Shown here: positions 1 to 8,191 of the stretch, in pieces
Position numbering within the stretch: the stretch's first letter is position 1
Layout: the number at the start of each line of letters is the position of its first letter
DNA from: SAR202 cluster bacterium
Lineage (GTDB): Bacteria > Chloroflexota > Dehalococcoidia > Lucifugimonadales > UBA2985
Length of the DNA stretch: 36,567 nucleotides
NCBI GenBank assembly: GCA_009391535.1
Contig: VFHP01000023.1
Location: forward strand, 75,578-112,144
Direction: 5' to 3'
Made by a program: the position numbers and the translations under genes
Notes under the pieces: generated by a model
What the model was told of the DNA's origin: nothing
Database searches by the model: none
What the model saw: only the letters and a program-made list of their open reading frames with translations

Positions 1-1
1 A

Positions 2-73
2 GAGGAAGCGGCTATAGTTGCTATAGAAACAGCAAACTTGCTAGGTTCGTTGAAGACGGTCAGAAAGTATTAA
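2..73 (+). CDS. C-terminal end of an unidentified protein (partial, 5' end outside window)
   Basis: Reading from base 2 gives 23 protein-like codons, ending in the residues LLGSLKTVRKY and a TAA stop at 71-73. The composition (Glu/Ala/Ile/Leu-rich, helix-like) looks more like a real C-terminus than the other two frames do. The frame stays open to the window edge. The gene would converge on the minus-strand uracil-DNA glycosylase, with 9 bases between stops. Too little remains to name a family. Confidence 0.4.
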   Translation, partial: EEAAIVAIETANLLGSLKTVRKY

Positions 74-82
74 TACGAAAAC

Positions 83-787
83 CTAGACTTTAAAAGTGCC
101 ATCCATATTGGTCTTTACTATGTCAAATATTGAGTCAAACATCTCTCTAGTCAATCTGCCCGTTTGTGTGTTTTGTCGGCTTGGATGGAAAGATGATATT
201 AATAGTTTACCGTCTGGCGTTTCATATCTGGCACCATGACCGAAACGAGGTTTGGTTTGGCCACTCTTTTGGGGATAACCAGATACTTTGAGGGCTTTAT
301 AATATCCGTCAAAGGCTAACTTACCAAGCGTTACCACCACCTTCACATTTTTTAATAATTTGATTTCTTCTATAAGGAAATTCAGGCACATATCAACTTC
401 TTTTTGAAATGGTTTATTGTTTGGTGGGGCACAATGTATTATTGAAGATATATAGACATTTTTTAACATCAAACCGTCATTTTTATTAAAAGAATCAGGG
501 GAATTAGAGAAACCGTATTTATTGAGTGTCCTGAACAGCCAGGCTCCACTCATATCACCCGTAAACATTCTTCCAGTTCTATTTGCTCCATGTGCTGCTG
601 GAGCCAGACCTATTATCAATACTTCTGCATTATGGTTCCCTAAACTAGGGACAGGCTTGCCCCAGTAATCTTCACTGATATACATACGCTTTTTTACGGA
701 TGATATTTCCTGGCAGTAGCGCACTAGCCTATCGCATCTAGTACAAGAAACTATTTTTAGGTTTACTCCGTCTAAATTAGAGGCCAT
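83..787 (-). CDS. Uracil-DNA glycosylase, family 5 (UDGb-like)
   Basis: This 234-residue protein excises uracil and probably other deaminated bases from DNA as the first step of base excision repair. Motif A is GLAPAAHGANRTGRMFTGD (residues 60-78), the family 5 form in which the usual polar catalytic residue is replaced by Ala. Motif B is HPSxxNxxTG at 201-210. Cys15, Cys18, Cys119 and Cys134 are the likely [4Fe-4S] ligands, as in family 4/5 enzymes. The ATG at 787 was chosen because it lies 5 bases after the stop of the upstream SDR gene and leaves a normal N-terminus. A longer open frame reaches 868 but would overlap the SDR gene by about 75 bases with a non-conserved basic extension. It is probably co-transcribed with the SDR gene although the functions are unrelated. 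Confidence 0.88.
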   Translation of the reverse strand: MASNLDGVNLKIVSCTRCDRLVRYCQEISSVKKRMYISEDYWGKPVPSLGNHNAEVLIIGLAPAAHGANRTGRMFTGDMSGAWLFRTLNKYGFSNSPDSFNKNDGLMLKNVYISSIIHCAPPNNKPFQKEVDMCLNFLIEEIKLLKNVKVVVTLGKLAFDGYYKALKVSGYPQKSGQTKPRFGHGARYETPDGKLLISSFHPSRQNTQTGRLTREMFDSIFDIVKTNMDGTFKV

Positions 788-792
788 GTCAG

Positions 793-1569
793 TTAAATTA
801 GCGATCTTGATTGGCCACCATCTACGGTTATTGATGTTGCGGTTATAAGATCTGCTCTTTGAGAACACAAGAATGCCACAGTATCACCTACAGGTTCAGG
901 CCAACCAAACCTCCCCATTGGTAGTTGATTCTTAATGAAACTGTCTACTACATCTTGGCTGTTGTTGTTCACAAATCTGTCCCAGCTGCCACCAGAAAAC
1001 TTTATAGAGCCTGGTGCTATAGAGTTTACTAGAATGTTGTCTTTAGCAAGGGACAATCCAAGGTGTTTAGAGAACGCAATTAATGCAGCTTTTGCAGCCA
1101 TGTAAGTCATACCTCCTCCGGATTCCCTTCCCCATATAGAAGCTATATTTACTATTCGCCCCCAATGCCTTTGCCTCATTCCTGGTAGTACTAATCTAGT
1201 CAATCTAACAGCTGACATAAGATTGAGGTTAATCGTGTTCATCCAGTCCTCGTCGGTAGTCGTTTCGAAATCTCTGCCTCCAATAGTTCCTCCAACATTG
1301 TTGACGACTATATCTACTTGCCCAAAATTGTTAACAGATTCTTCATAAAACTTGTTAACTCCTTGCTCCGTAGTAACATCTGCTTCTATTCCTAGGGCGT
1401 CATACCCGTTTTGTCTTAAATCAGACACTACATTTTGCAATTCATCCATGTTTCTTGCGCATAGTGATACTTTGCAGCCTTCTTTAGCTAAAGACAAAGC
1501 GGACTGCTTTCCAAGCCCTCGGCTGCCACCGGTCACTAAGGCGACTTTTCCAGATATTCCCAAATCCAT
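793..1569 (-). CDS. SDR family NAD(P)-dependent oxidoreductase (FabG-like)
   Basis: This is a 258-residue classical short-chain dehydrogenase/reductase. It shows the nucleotide-binding TGGSRGLG at residues 13-20, NNVGG at 90-94, and the catalytic tetrad Asn116, Ser144, Tyr156 and Lys160 (YMAAK). The C-terminal DGGQS motif is typical of 3-oxoacyl-ACP-reductase-like members. The substrate cannot be told from sequence; a role in catabolism of hydroxy or keto compounds is possible because an oxidative gene group lies divergently upstream. The ATG at 1569 has a strong Shine-Dalgarno GGAGG (1576-1580) six bases upstream. The uracil-DNA glycosylase gene follows after 5 bases. Confidence 0.92.
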   Translation of the reverse strand: MDLGISGKVALVTGGSRGLGKQSALSLAKEGCKVSLCARNMDELQNVVSDLRQNGYDALGIEADVTTEQGVNKFYEESVNNFGQVDIVVNNVGGTIGGRDFETTTDEDWMNTINLNLMSAVRLTRLVLPGMRQRHWGRIVNIASIWGRESGGGMTYMAAKAALIAFSKHLGLSLAKDNILVNSIAPGSIKFSGGSWDRFVNNNSQDVVDSFIKNQLPMGRFGWPEPVGDTVAFLCSQRADLITATSITVDGGQSRSLI

Positions 1570-1787
1570 GATAAACCTCCATCTTTTGTACGTTTAATTT
1601 GTCTGTTGATTCTATATTATTTGATATATCAATTCGAGTTAATAGTAAGAAGATAAAATTATCTTAATTTGCCACTCATAAATTATTGGTAAAAAAACAA
1701 GTTTGTGGTACATTGGTAATTGTGCCAGTGTGTTCGTCATTGGCATTAGGAATATAAAGAAATCAAAGATTTAATGTGGAGGTTACA
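1570..1787. promoter_or_regulatory. Divergent intergenic region between SDR and molybdenum hydroxylase genes
   Basis: This 218-base AT-rich gap separates two divergent genes and must hold both promoters. It contains a perfect 12-bp palindrome TTGATATATCAA at 1621-1632, which could be an operator, and good ribosome binding sites at each edge (GGAGG at 1576-1580 on the minus strand and 1778-1782 on the plus strand). I could not find a convincing -35/-10 pair with 16-18 base spacing on either strand, so the promoter positions are not assigned. Confidence 0.4.
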
Positions 1788-4118
1788 ATGTTAGATTACA
1801 AACCAAATATTGTTTTATCTAATAAAGAGTTCAACGTTATCGGTACCAGGCCCATTAGGCATGATGGATGGGATAAAGTTACCGGTAGGGCAAGGTACGC
1901 AGCAGACACTTATCTACCAAACATGCTGCACGGGAAGATACTAAGGAGCCCGCATGCGCATGCAGTCATTAAAAGCATTGATACGAGTAAGGCGTTGGCA
2001 TTACCGGGTGTAGAAGCAGTGATTACGGCTCAGGACCTTCCTGACCTTTCGGCGAATCTGGCAGATCAAGAGGAAGGATCTATGTCGAATGCCGGCTTCG
2101 CTACCAGAAATGTTTTAGCGAGAGAGAAAGTTCTGTATCGTGGCCATGGAATAGCGGCTGTTGCTGCTATAAGTGCACATATAGCAGAGGAAGCTGCGGC
2201 ACTAATAGAAGTAGAATACGATGTTCTTAAGCCAGTACTTAATCCGGCGGATGCTATGAAGGAAGACGCTCCAATTTTGCATGAAAAATTATTGCAAAGA
2301 TCCAGTGCAGGTGCAGGTCAAGGAGGTTGGTCAGACGACGGATCTGGAGACGGTACCAACGTAGCTAACCGATATGAAATCAAGATGGGAGACATTGAGA
2401 AAGGGTTCGAAGAGGCCGATGTAGTAGTAGAAAGAGATTTCCATACCAAACGTGTACATCAAGGATATATAGAGCCCCACGCCACCACGGTTATGTGGGG
2501 GAAAGATGGTTATGTAACTATATGGACGAGTACCCAGCAGTTGTTTGGAGCGAGAGATAGTGCATCTAAATTACTAGGTCTTCCGACAAGTAGGGTAAAA
2601 GTGATCCCAATGGAGATAGGAGGAGGGTTCGGCGGTAAAGGCCAAGCAAACTATCTTGATCCTGTTGCTGCTATATTGTCCAAACAGACTGGTAAACCTG
2701 TCAAAATTGTTATGACTAGAACTGAAGTGTTTACATCAACAGGTCCTACATCTGGCGGTGACATGGTTGTCAAAATTGGGGCTACTAAAGATGGTCGCAT
2801 AACAGCTGCCGAAGCCCATCTCATGTATGAAGCAGGGGCATTCCCTGGTTCGTCTGTTGGTGGCGGGGCTCGTTGTATGTTTGCACCGTACGACATAGCT
2901 AATGGATATATAGAATGTTTTGATGTACTTGCTAATACGCCCAAAGTAGCGGCGTATAGGGCTCCTGGAGCCCCTATGGCGGCGTTTGCGGTTGAGCAAG
3001 TTATAGATGAGGTTTGTCAAAAATTGGATATGGACCCTATTGAATTCAGGTTGCTTAACTCTGCCAAAGAAGGAACAAGGCAGATAACAGGTCCAGTATT
3101 TTCCAAAGTAGGATTTGTAGAGACTTTAGAAGCCAGTAAACAACATCCACATTACTCTGATCCTATAGGCACTCCCAATGAGGGTATGCTAAGAGGCAGA
3201 GGGATTGCTGCGGGATACTGGGGAAATGGTTCTGGACCCGCTAGCGCCATAGCAAGTGTAAACCCCGATGGATCGATAAGTTTAGTAGAGGGAGCTCCTG
3301 ATATTGGGGGCAGCAGAACTACAGCTGCCATGCATGTTGCGGAGGCCTTAGGACTAGCATCTGAAGATATAAGGCCTTCCATTGGGGATACGGATTCTAT
3401 TGGGTATAGCACTGGCGCTGGTGGAAGTGGAGTGACTCAAAAAATTGGCACTGCATGTTATTTGGCTGCAGAAGACGTAAAGAAGCAAATGATAGAGAGA
3501 GCTGCCAAGATATGGGAAGTACCTGTTGACGAAGTGGAGTATGAAGGAAGTTCAGTCAGGAGTAAATCCGACCAAGAATTGACAATGACATTCAAAGAAT
3601 TGGCATCTAAATTAAATGCCACTGGAGGTCCAATTACCGGAAGAGCGAATTTGAACCCAGGTGGTGCAGGACCTGTTCTGGCAGTGAATATAGTTGATGT
3701 TGAAGTCGACCCGGAAACCGGTAAAACCCAGATACTAAGATATACTGTCATTCAAGATGTTGGAAAAGCTATTCATCCATCTTATGTTGAAGGACAGGTG
3801 CAAGGAGGATCGGTTCAGGGTATAGGTTGGGCGTTGAATGAAGAGTACTTTTATAATGATGACGGGCAAATGATGAATCCAACCTTCTTGGATTATAGAA
3901 TGCCAATAAGTCTGGATCTCCCCATGATTGACACAGTTTTGGTAGAAATTGCCAACCCTGGGCAACCATACGGATTGAGGGGCGTTGGGGAGGTCTCCTT
4001 GGTACCCTGCATGGCGGCCGTAGCAAATGCTATAGAAGATGCTACAGGAACTAGAATGACTCATCTCCCGATGTCTCCAGGGCGTGTTCTACACGAGATG
4101 TCTGATAAAAAAGCTTAG
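1788..4118 (+). CDS. Xanthine dehydrogenase family molybdopterin-binding (large) subunit
   Basis: This 776-residue protein is a molybdenum hydroxylase catalytic subunit that would oxidise an aldehyde or N-heterocycle at a molybdopterin cofactor. The N-terminal Ald_Xan_dh_C hammerhead-like domain occupies roughly residues 20-150, followed by the large Mo-pterin-binding domain. The glycine-rich GGGFGGKG loop lies near residue 277, and RGVGE near 732-735 carries the conserved catalytic Glu. No 2Fe-2S or FAD subunit gene is adjacent, which is unusual since these enzymes normally work as three-part complexes. The ATG at 1788 was chosen because GGAGG (1778-1782) lies five bases upstream. The in-frame GTG at 1776 lies before this site. 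A MoaD/ThiS-like gene follows after 36 bases. The substrate is unknown. Confidence 0.9.
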   Translation: MLDYKPNIVLSNKEFNVIGTRPIRHDGWDKVTGRARYAADTYLPNMLHGKILRSPHAHAVIKSIDTSKALALPGVEAVITAQDLPDLSANLADQEEGSMSNAGFATRNVLAREKVLYRGHGIAAVAAISAHIAEEAAALIEVEYDVLKPVLNPADAMKEDAPILHEKLLQRSSAGAGQGGWSDDGSGDGTNVANRYEIKMGDIEKGFEEADVVVERDFHTKRVHQGYIEPHATTVMWGKDGYVTIWTSTQQLFGARDSASKLLGLPTSRVKVIPMEIGGGFGGKGQANYLDPVAAILSKQTGKPVKIVMTRTEVFTSTGPTSGGDMVVKIGATKDGRITAAEAHLMYEAGAFPGSSVGGGARCMFAPYDIANGYIECFDVLANTPKVAAYRAPGAPMAAFAVEQVIDEVCQKLDMDPIEFRLLNSAKEGTRQITGPVFSKVGFVETLEASKQHPHYSDPIGTPNEGMLRGRGIAAGYWGNGSGPASAIASVNPDGSISLVEGAPDIGGSRTTAAMHVAEALGLASEDIRPSIGDTDSIGYSTGAGGSGVTQKIGTACYLAAEDVKKQMIERAAKIWEVPVDEVEYEGSSVRSKSDQELTMTFKELASKLNATGGPITGRANLNPGGAGPVLAVNIVDVEVDPETGKTQILRYTVIQDVGKAIHPSYVEGQVQGGSVQGIGWALNEEYFYNDDGQMMNPTFLDYRMPISLDLPMIDTVLVEIANPGQPYGLRGVGEVSLVPCMAAVANAIEDATGTRMTHLPMSPGRVLHEMSDKKA

Positions 4119-4154
4119 GAAGCACATATCATACTTGATATATAAGGAAAAAAG

Positions 4155-4418
4155 ATGGCAGAAGTATGGATGTCTACTAGAATGCAGAGGTTTTCAGGAG
4201 GACTTGAAAGAGTCCAAGTTCTGGGGGCTACGGTCCGACAAATAGTTAATAACCTAGAACAAGAATACCCGGGAATGAAGGATGTTCTCTGCATTAATAA
4301 TGAAATAGATCCTGCCATAGCCGTTGTCATAGATGGAGAAACCTCAAATTTGGGTATGTTAGATAAAGTTAGCGAGAACAGTGAAGTCCATTTCATACCG
4401 GCAATGGCCGGAGGCTGA
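4155..4418 (+). CDS. MoaD/ThiS family beta-grasp sulfur-carrier-like protein
   Basis: This is an 87-residue protein with the size and pattern of ubiquitin-like sulfur carriers. It has a short N-terminal beta region, the VRQIVNNLEQEYPG helix typical of MoaD-like proteins, and the essential C-terminal Gly-Gly (residues 86-87) right before the TGA stop. MoaD carries the thiocarboxylate that builds the dithiolene of molybdopterin; ThiS does the same for thiazole. It sits directly behind a molybdopterin-dependent hydroxylase subunit, so a role in molybdopterin synthesis or maturation for that enzyme is reasonable but inferred. Some stand-alone relatives have unrelated or unknown roles. A terminator-like hairpin follows at 4453-4487. 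Confidence 0.82.
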   Translation: MAEVWMSTRMQRFSGGLERVQVLGATVRQIVNNLEQEYPGMKDVLCINNEIDPAIAVVIDGETSNLGMLDKVSENSEVHFIPAMAGG

Positions 4419-4452
4419 CCAAGGCTAAGTAAGATTAATAATTCGGTTAAAT

Positions 4453-4487
4453 AAGTGAGGCGTCTCCCACATTGGGGCGCCTCACTT
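4453..4487 (+). terminator. Strong hairpin, probable transcription terminator
   Basis: A perfect 10-bp stem (AAGTGAGGCG at 4453-4462 with CGCCTCACTT at 4478-4487) encloses a loop that can itself pair CCCA with TGGG. It lies 34 bases after the MoaD-like stop codon. There is no T-run after it, so it is not a textbook intrinsic terminator, but position and stability suggest transcript termination or 3'-end protection. Confidence 0.65.
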
Positions 4488-4669
4488 GAATTCATATGGT
4501 TCTTGATTCGCTCCTTGATCTAAACCGTTACATTCTCCTTTTGTGTGTTTAATTGTTTTCATGAATGTCTTCTTGGGCAGTGCATTTTAAACTTTTTGTG
4601 TGGTATGTTGACTGTTAAAAATATATAATGGACGAAATATATCGTGTTTCTTTATGTATGGAGGAATCT

Positions 4670-5566
4670 ATGAGACTTGTATTGTTTGGGGATGATTTTC
4701 GGTTAGGTGTGATCAGAGATGATTTGGTGGTGGATGCTTCTGATGTTTCTAACAGTATCCAATACTCGTCGCCTCAGGATATGATGAATAAATTAATTAG
4801 TAACTTTGATAAATACAGAGGTGCCCTGGAGAAATTGCAGATTAATGGTAGTGGATCTCATATGGATCAGGTTCGGTTACGGCCTCCATTACCAAGACCT
4901 CCTAGGTTAATTTGTATGGCTGTTAATTATATGGAAGATCCTAGTGTTACGGAACGACCACCGATAAACGCTTTCAATAAGAGTTCCAGTAGCGTGATAG
5001 GTCATGGTGACACAGTTGTCTTACCTAGTGACAAAGCAACTATTTTTGAACACGAAGCTGAATTGGCATTAGTTATTGGTAAGGATTCTAAGTTAATAAG
5101 GGCAGAAAACTCTCGTGACCATATTTTTGGATATCTTAATTTTATAGATGTTTCTTGCAGAGGTACTGGACCAAATGGGAAAGATAGTTTTTTCATAGGG
5201 AAATCGTGGGATACATTTGGTCCTATGGGTCCGGTATTAGTTACGGCAGATGAAATTGACGATCCGGATAGCTTGCAAGTTAAGTTGAGCGTCCAAGGTG
5301 AATTGAGGCAGAATTACAATACTTGTGACATGGCCCATAAGATACCTGAGGTTATAGAATGGGTGAGTTGGGTGAATACTTTAGAACCCGGGGATGTGAT
5401 TTCTTGTGGCACAAATCATCTCGAATTGGGACCACTTCAAGATGGTGATCGAGTGGAGATGGAAATTAGTGACTTTGGCAAATTGGTTGTGAATGTTTCG
5501 GATGATCTACAGCGTACATGGCCAAGGGAGACTCGTGCTCAAAGAGAAGCCAGATTGAATTCATAA
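4670..5566 (+). CDS. Fumarylacetoacetate hydrolase (FAH) family protein
   Basis: This 298-residue protein belongs to the FAH family, metal-dependent enzymes that hydrolyse, decarboxylate or isomerise acylpyruvates and related keto acids from aromatic or dicarboxylate breakdown. EHEAELALVIGKDSK carries the metal-binding Glu residues. GYLNFIDVSCRG, FFIGKSWDTFGPMGPVLV and ISCGTNHLELGPLQDGD are further family landmarks, the last normally reading SGTP.G. Start: ATG 4670 has GGAGG (4660-4664) five bases upstream; an in-frame ATG at 4628 lacks such a site. It follows the molybdenum hydroxylase and MoaD genes, so it may process a product of that oxidation. It could equally be a 2-hydroxyhepta-2,4-diene-1,7-dioate isomerase-like or oxaloacetate-decarboxylase-like member. 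Confidence 0.9.
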   Translation: MRLVLFGDDFRLGVIRDDLVVDASDVSNSIQYSSPQDMMNKLISNFDKYRGALEKLQINGSGSHMDQVRLRPPLPRPPRLICMAVNYMEDPSVTERPPINAFNKSSSSVIGHGDTVVLPSDKATIFEHEAELALVIGKDSKLIRAENSRDHIFGYLNFIDVSCRGTGPNGKDSFFIGKSWDTFGPMGPVLVTADEIDDPDSLQVKLSVQGELRQNYNTCDMAHKIPEVIEWVSWVNTLEPGDVISCGTNHLELGPLQDGDRVEMEISDFGKLVVNVSDDLQRTWPRETRAQREARLNS

Positions 5567-5654
5567 TTAGTTATGTAAGGATTTCTGATCGATTGACTGT
5601 GGGAATCAATTACTGATTGCGAGTGTATTAATAAAGACGTACGGAGGTGATGAG

Positions 5655-5915
5655 TTGGCTCATTTATTGCTAAGGGCAAAAGTAGAAAGTTATGCTAAGT
5701 GGAGACCTGGGTTTGATGATAATGCCGATGCACGCGCAGAGGCTGGCGCTATAGGAGACGCTCAGGTATTCCGTAGTGGAGATGATCCATGGGAGGTTTT
5801 GGTTCTTATTGAATGGGATGAACTAGAGAGAGCTAGGCAGTTTGTAATGTCAGGTGGTGTCAAAGATCCAATTTTTACGGATGAACCTACTGTTTACTTC
5901 CTTCATGGTGTGTAG
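5655..5915 (+). CDS. Small dimeric alpha/beta-barrel (ABM/EthD-like) protein
   Basis: This is an 86-residue protein beginning MAHLLLRAKVESYAKW. The layout of beta strand, helix, then the WEVLVLIEWDELERARQFV stretch is typical of antibiotic-biosynthesis-monooxygenase or EthD-like barrel proteins, which act as homodimers on small organic substrates or as putative sensors. The start is a TTG at 5655, supported by a strong GGAGGTGA at 5643-5650. An ATG at 5650 is out of frame and soon hits a stop. It follows the FAH gene after 88 bases, and such proteins often accompany oxidative catabolic genes. The precise activity cannot be assigned. Confidence 0.72.
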   Translation: MAHLLLRAKVESYAKWRPGFDDNADARAEAGAIGDAQVFRSGDDPWEVLVLIEWDELERARQFVMSGGVKDPIFTDEPTVYFLHGV

Positions 5916-5944
5916 CATTTAATATGGCATCAAGGTATTGAATT

Positions 5945-6625
5945 ATGGACAATCCATGCTTAGTAGTTGACCTCGAGACTATGGGGTATATGGAGGCTTG
6001 GTCCGTACAAAAATTTATCGCGAAATTGCGATATCAGAATGAATTGAACGACTGTCTGATTCTGGTTCAACATCCTCACACTTACACTCTTGGACGCAGG
6101 GGTAAGTTGTCGGATGTTTTGGTCGATGATTCATTTTTAGCACTAAACGATATAGTTGTTCATAATGTTGATAGAGGTGGAGAAGTCACATATCATGGCC
6201 CGGGGCAGATCTTAGCCTATACAATATTTGATGTTAGGAACATGGGGGGGGTTTCGTCATTCGTTAACTTTCTGGAAGAAATAGTCATAGGTACTTTAGC
6301 TACTCTTGGAGTCAGAGGATATAGGAAAGAAAAATGTACTGGTATATGGGTAAATGATGCTAAAATAGCGTCTCTGGGTCTGAATATCAGTAGAGGGATT
6401 ACTACTCATGGATTCTGCCTAAACATTGATACGGATTTAACTTACTATGAGCATATAATTTCTTGTGGCAATCCCGAGGAAAGAGTTACTTCTTTGACTA
6501 GTTTGGCAGGCATGGATTTTTCTGCAGTAGATATTAAGGAAACTATAAAGGATCAATTTGCCACGTGCCTGGATAGGAAAATGGAAAAGGTGGATTTGTC
6601 ACAAATATACCTAGATAATCAATAA
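5945..6625 (+). CDS. lipB: Lipoyl(octanoyl) transferase LipB
   Basis: LipB transfers octanoate from octanoyl-ACP to the lipoyl domains of 2-oxoacid dehydrogenases and the glycine cleavage H protein, the first step of lipoate synthesis. The 226-residue protein has RGGEVTYHGPGQ at residues 77-88, the catalytic Lys140 in DAKIASLGLNI, and the acyl-carrying Cys174 in SCGNPEERVTSL. Length is normal for the family. It lies 29 bases after the ABM-like gene and 26 bases before folP, so lipB-folP-folK probably form one transcript. lipA is not in the window. Confidence 0.95.
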   Translation: MDNPCLVVDLETMGYMEAWSVQKFIAKLRYQNELNDCLILVQHPHTYTLGRRGKLSDVLVDDSFLALNDIVVHNVDRGGEVTYHGPGQILAYTIFDVRNMGGVSSFVNFLEEIVIGTLATLGVRGYRKEKCTGIWVNDAKIASLGLNISRGITTHGFCLNIDTDLTYYEHIISCGNPEERVTSLTSLAGMDFSAVDIKETIKDQFATCLDRKMEKVDLSQIYLDNQ

Positions 6626-6651
6626 ATAATAAAAATCGATCCGGTGGTTCT

Positions 6652-7479
6652 ATGAAAGACGTGACTAAGTGTGGTTCACTATCTATAGAGTGGGGCAAAA
6701 GAACTTACATCATGGGTATACTCAATGTTACTCCTGATTCGTTTTCAGGTGACGGAATAGGAAATGACGTTGGATTAGCGGTGGAACAAGCTTTAAAATT
6801 GCAGAATGATGGAGCGGATATAATTGATGTTGGCGGTGAATCAACTAGACCCGGTTCAATTCCTGTAGATTTGGAAGAGGAACGGAGGCGCGTAATTCCT
6901 GTAGTGAGAAGTTTGGTATCAAAGCTTTCTATCCCCATAAGCGTTGATACTTATAAACCCAAATTGGCACAGGAAGCTATTGATGCCGGAGCCGCTATGA
7001 TAAATGATATTTGGGGATTAAAACACGATATCTCCATGGCCGAGATAATATCCCATGGCAATGTTCCTGTTATTTTGATGCATAACCAATATGGCGTTGA
7101 GTATTCCGATTTGATGTCAGATGTAATAGATAGTTTAAGCAAAAGTATAGAATGTGCAATTTACTCAGGTATAAGAGAAGAGAACATAATATTGGATCCG
7201 GGTATGGGATTCGGAAAGACGCCTTCTCAAAATTTACAGTTGATAAGAAGGCTTGGAGAAATCAAAGCCATGGGATTTCCAGTTTTGATTGGCACTTCTA
7301 GGAAATCCACTTTGGGTTTAGTTTTAGATTTACCCGTCGACGATCGTTTAGAAGGTACTGCTGCAACGGTAGCAATATCGATAGCGAATGGAGTTGATAT
7401 TGTTAGGGTACATGACGTCAGAGAGATGAAGAGAGTGTCCTTAATGAGTGATGCCATTGTTAGAGATACGATTGCGTAA
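6652..7479 (+). CDS. folP: Dihydropteroate synthase
   Basis: FolP joins p-aminobenzoate to dihydropterin pyrophosphate in folate synthesis. The 275-residue TIM-barrel protein has both family signatures: MGILNVTPDSFSGDG (about residues 21-35) and GGESTRPGS (61-69). LDPGMGFGKT follows near residue 181. The diphosphate-binding and pterin-binding residues in these motifs are intact, and the length is normal. folK follows 13 bases later, so two successive pathway steps are adjacent (FolK makes the FolP substrate). folB and folE are not in the window. Confidence 0.96.
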   Translation: MKDVTKCGSLSIEWGKRTYIMGILNVTPDSFSGDGIGNDVGLAVEQALKLQNDGADIIDVGGESTRPGSIPVDLEEERRRVIPVVRSLVSKLSIPISVDTYKPKLAQEAIDAGAAMINDIWGLKHDISMAEIISHGNVPVILMHNQYGVEYSDLMSDVIDSLSKSIECAIYSGIREENIILDPGMGFGKTPSQNLQLIRRLGEIKAMGFPVLIGTSRKSTLGLVLDLPVDDRLEGTAATVAISIANGVDIVRVHDVREMKRVSLMSDAIVRDTIA

Positions 7480-7492
7480 TTAGGTTTTATTT

Positions 7493-8005
7493 ATGGTTCT
7501 TGTTTATTTATCCATAGGTTCTAATCTGGGTTTCAGATATGGTAACATACGCAGTGCAATTTTAGAGATAAATAAGTTTGCGTCTCTCTATGCCATTTCC
7601 TCAGTTTACAGTACGAAACCTGTAGGGTTCTTAGCCCAGCCATATTTTTTAAACTTAGTTTGTTCTATAAAAACCGCTATGGATCCATTGCAATTGCTCG
7701 AACGTATTAAGGCTTTGGAATCTTACATGGGTCGCGTTCCTATGTTTAAGAACGGTCCGAGAATTATAGATATAGACATCTTATCCTATGGTGACGTCTT
7801 AGTTGATTTCCCTCAGTTGCAAATACCACACCCTAGAATGCACCAACGTAATTTTGTCTTGACACCCCTGAAGGAAATCGAACCCAATTTTATACACCCA
7901 TTGTTGATGATTACAGTATCGGATCTTTTGGAACGACTTTATGACGTGGAGGAAGTTGTCAGCATCGGGGAAACTATTCAAGTAGATCTGAAGGAATTAG
8001 ATTAG
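7493..8005 (+). CDS. folK: 2-amino-4-hydroxy-6-hydroxymethyldihydropteridine pyrophosphokinase
   Basis: HPPK transfers pyrophosphate from ATP to 6-hydroxymethyl-7,8-dihydropterin. The 170-residue protein has the N-terminal SIGSNLGFRYGNI, the central GPRIIDIDILSYGD with the Mg-binding Asp pair, and HPRMHQRNFVLTPLKEI. This is the complete HPPK pattern, at normal length. Its 3' end overlaps the opposite-strand Trm112-like gene by 32 bases (7974-8005). Confidence 0.95.
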   Translation: MVLVYLSIGSNLGFRYGNIRSAILEINKFASLYAISSVYSTKPVGFLAQPYFLNLVCSIKTAMDPLQLLERIKALESYMGRVPMFKNGPRIIDIDILSYGDVLVDFPQLQIPHPRMHQRNFVLTPLKEIEPNFIHPLLMITVSDLLERLYDVEEVVSIGETIQVDLKELD

Positions 8006-8156
8006 GAATAGTGTTTTCTATGGGGTATTTTTGATCACATTTAGAACATTCCAATGTTCCTGTAATCACTTCCACTTCATCTTCTTCTTCGATATGAAGT
8101 AATAAACCATTTTTGCATTCTGGGCAGGCTAGTATATCCAATATATCTTTTTTCAT
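7974..8156 (-). CDS. Trm112 family zinc-ribbon-like protein
   Basis: This 60-residue protein matches bacterial Trm112-like (YcaR-type) proteins: an ILACPECKNGLLL start, a second CSKC, then YPIENTIPNLIP. Cys11, Cys14, Cys37 and Cys40 form a probable zinc site. In eukaryotes and archaea Trm112 activates several methyltransferases; bacterial versions are small and less well understood. The gene converges with folK, sharing 32 bases at the 3' ends. It lies 35 bases downstream of the CopD-like gene on the same strand. Confidence 0.87.
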   Translation of the reverse strand: MKKDILDILACPECKNGLLLHIEEEDEVEVITGTLECSKCDQKYPIENTIPNLIPSDLLE

Positions 8157-8191
8157 ATCATTTTCTCGCTATATATTAATTGCCAAGCATT

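Noticed and set aside
1352..1597. 81-codon plus-strand frame antisense to the SDR gene
   Set aside because: The opposite strand encodes a complete SDR with intact catalytic residues; this frame is its shadow.
2651..4064. Several minus-strand frames of 85-109 codons inside the molybdenum hydroxylase gene
   Set aside because: All lie antisense to strongly conserved coding sequence and show no protein features of their own.
4115..4495. 126-codon minus-strand frame across the MoaD-like gene
   Set aside because: It is the antisense of a well-recognised gene and reads through the 4453-4487 hairpin; its protein has no recognisable features.
4608..4629. TTGACT and TATAAT before the FAH gene as a promoter
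   Set aside because: The two boxes are only 10 bases apart, too close for a sigma-70 promoter; no other -35 fits.
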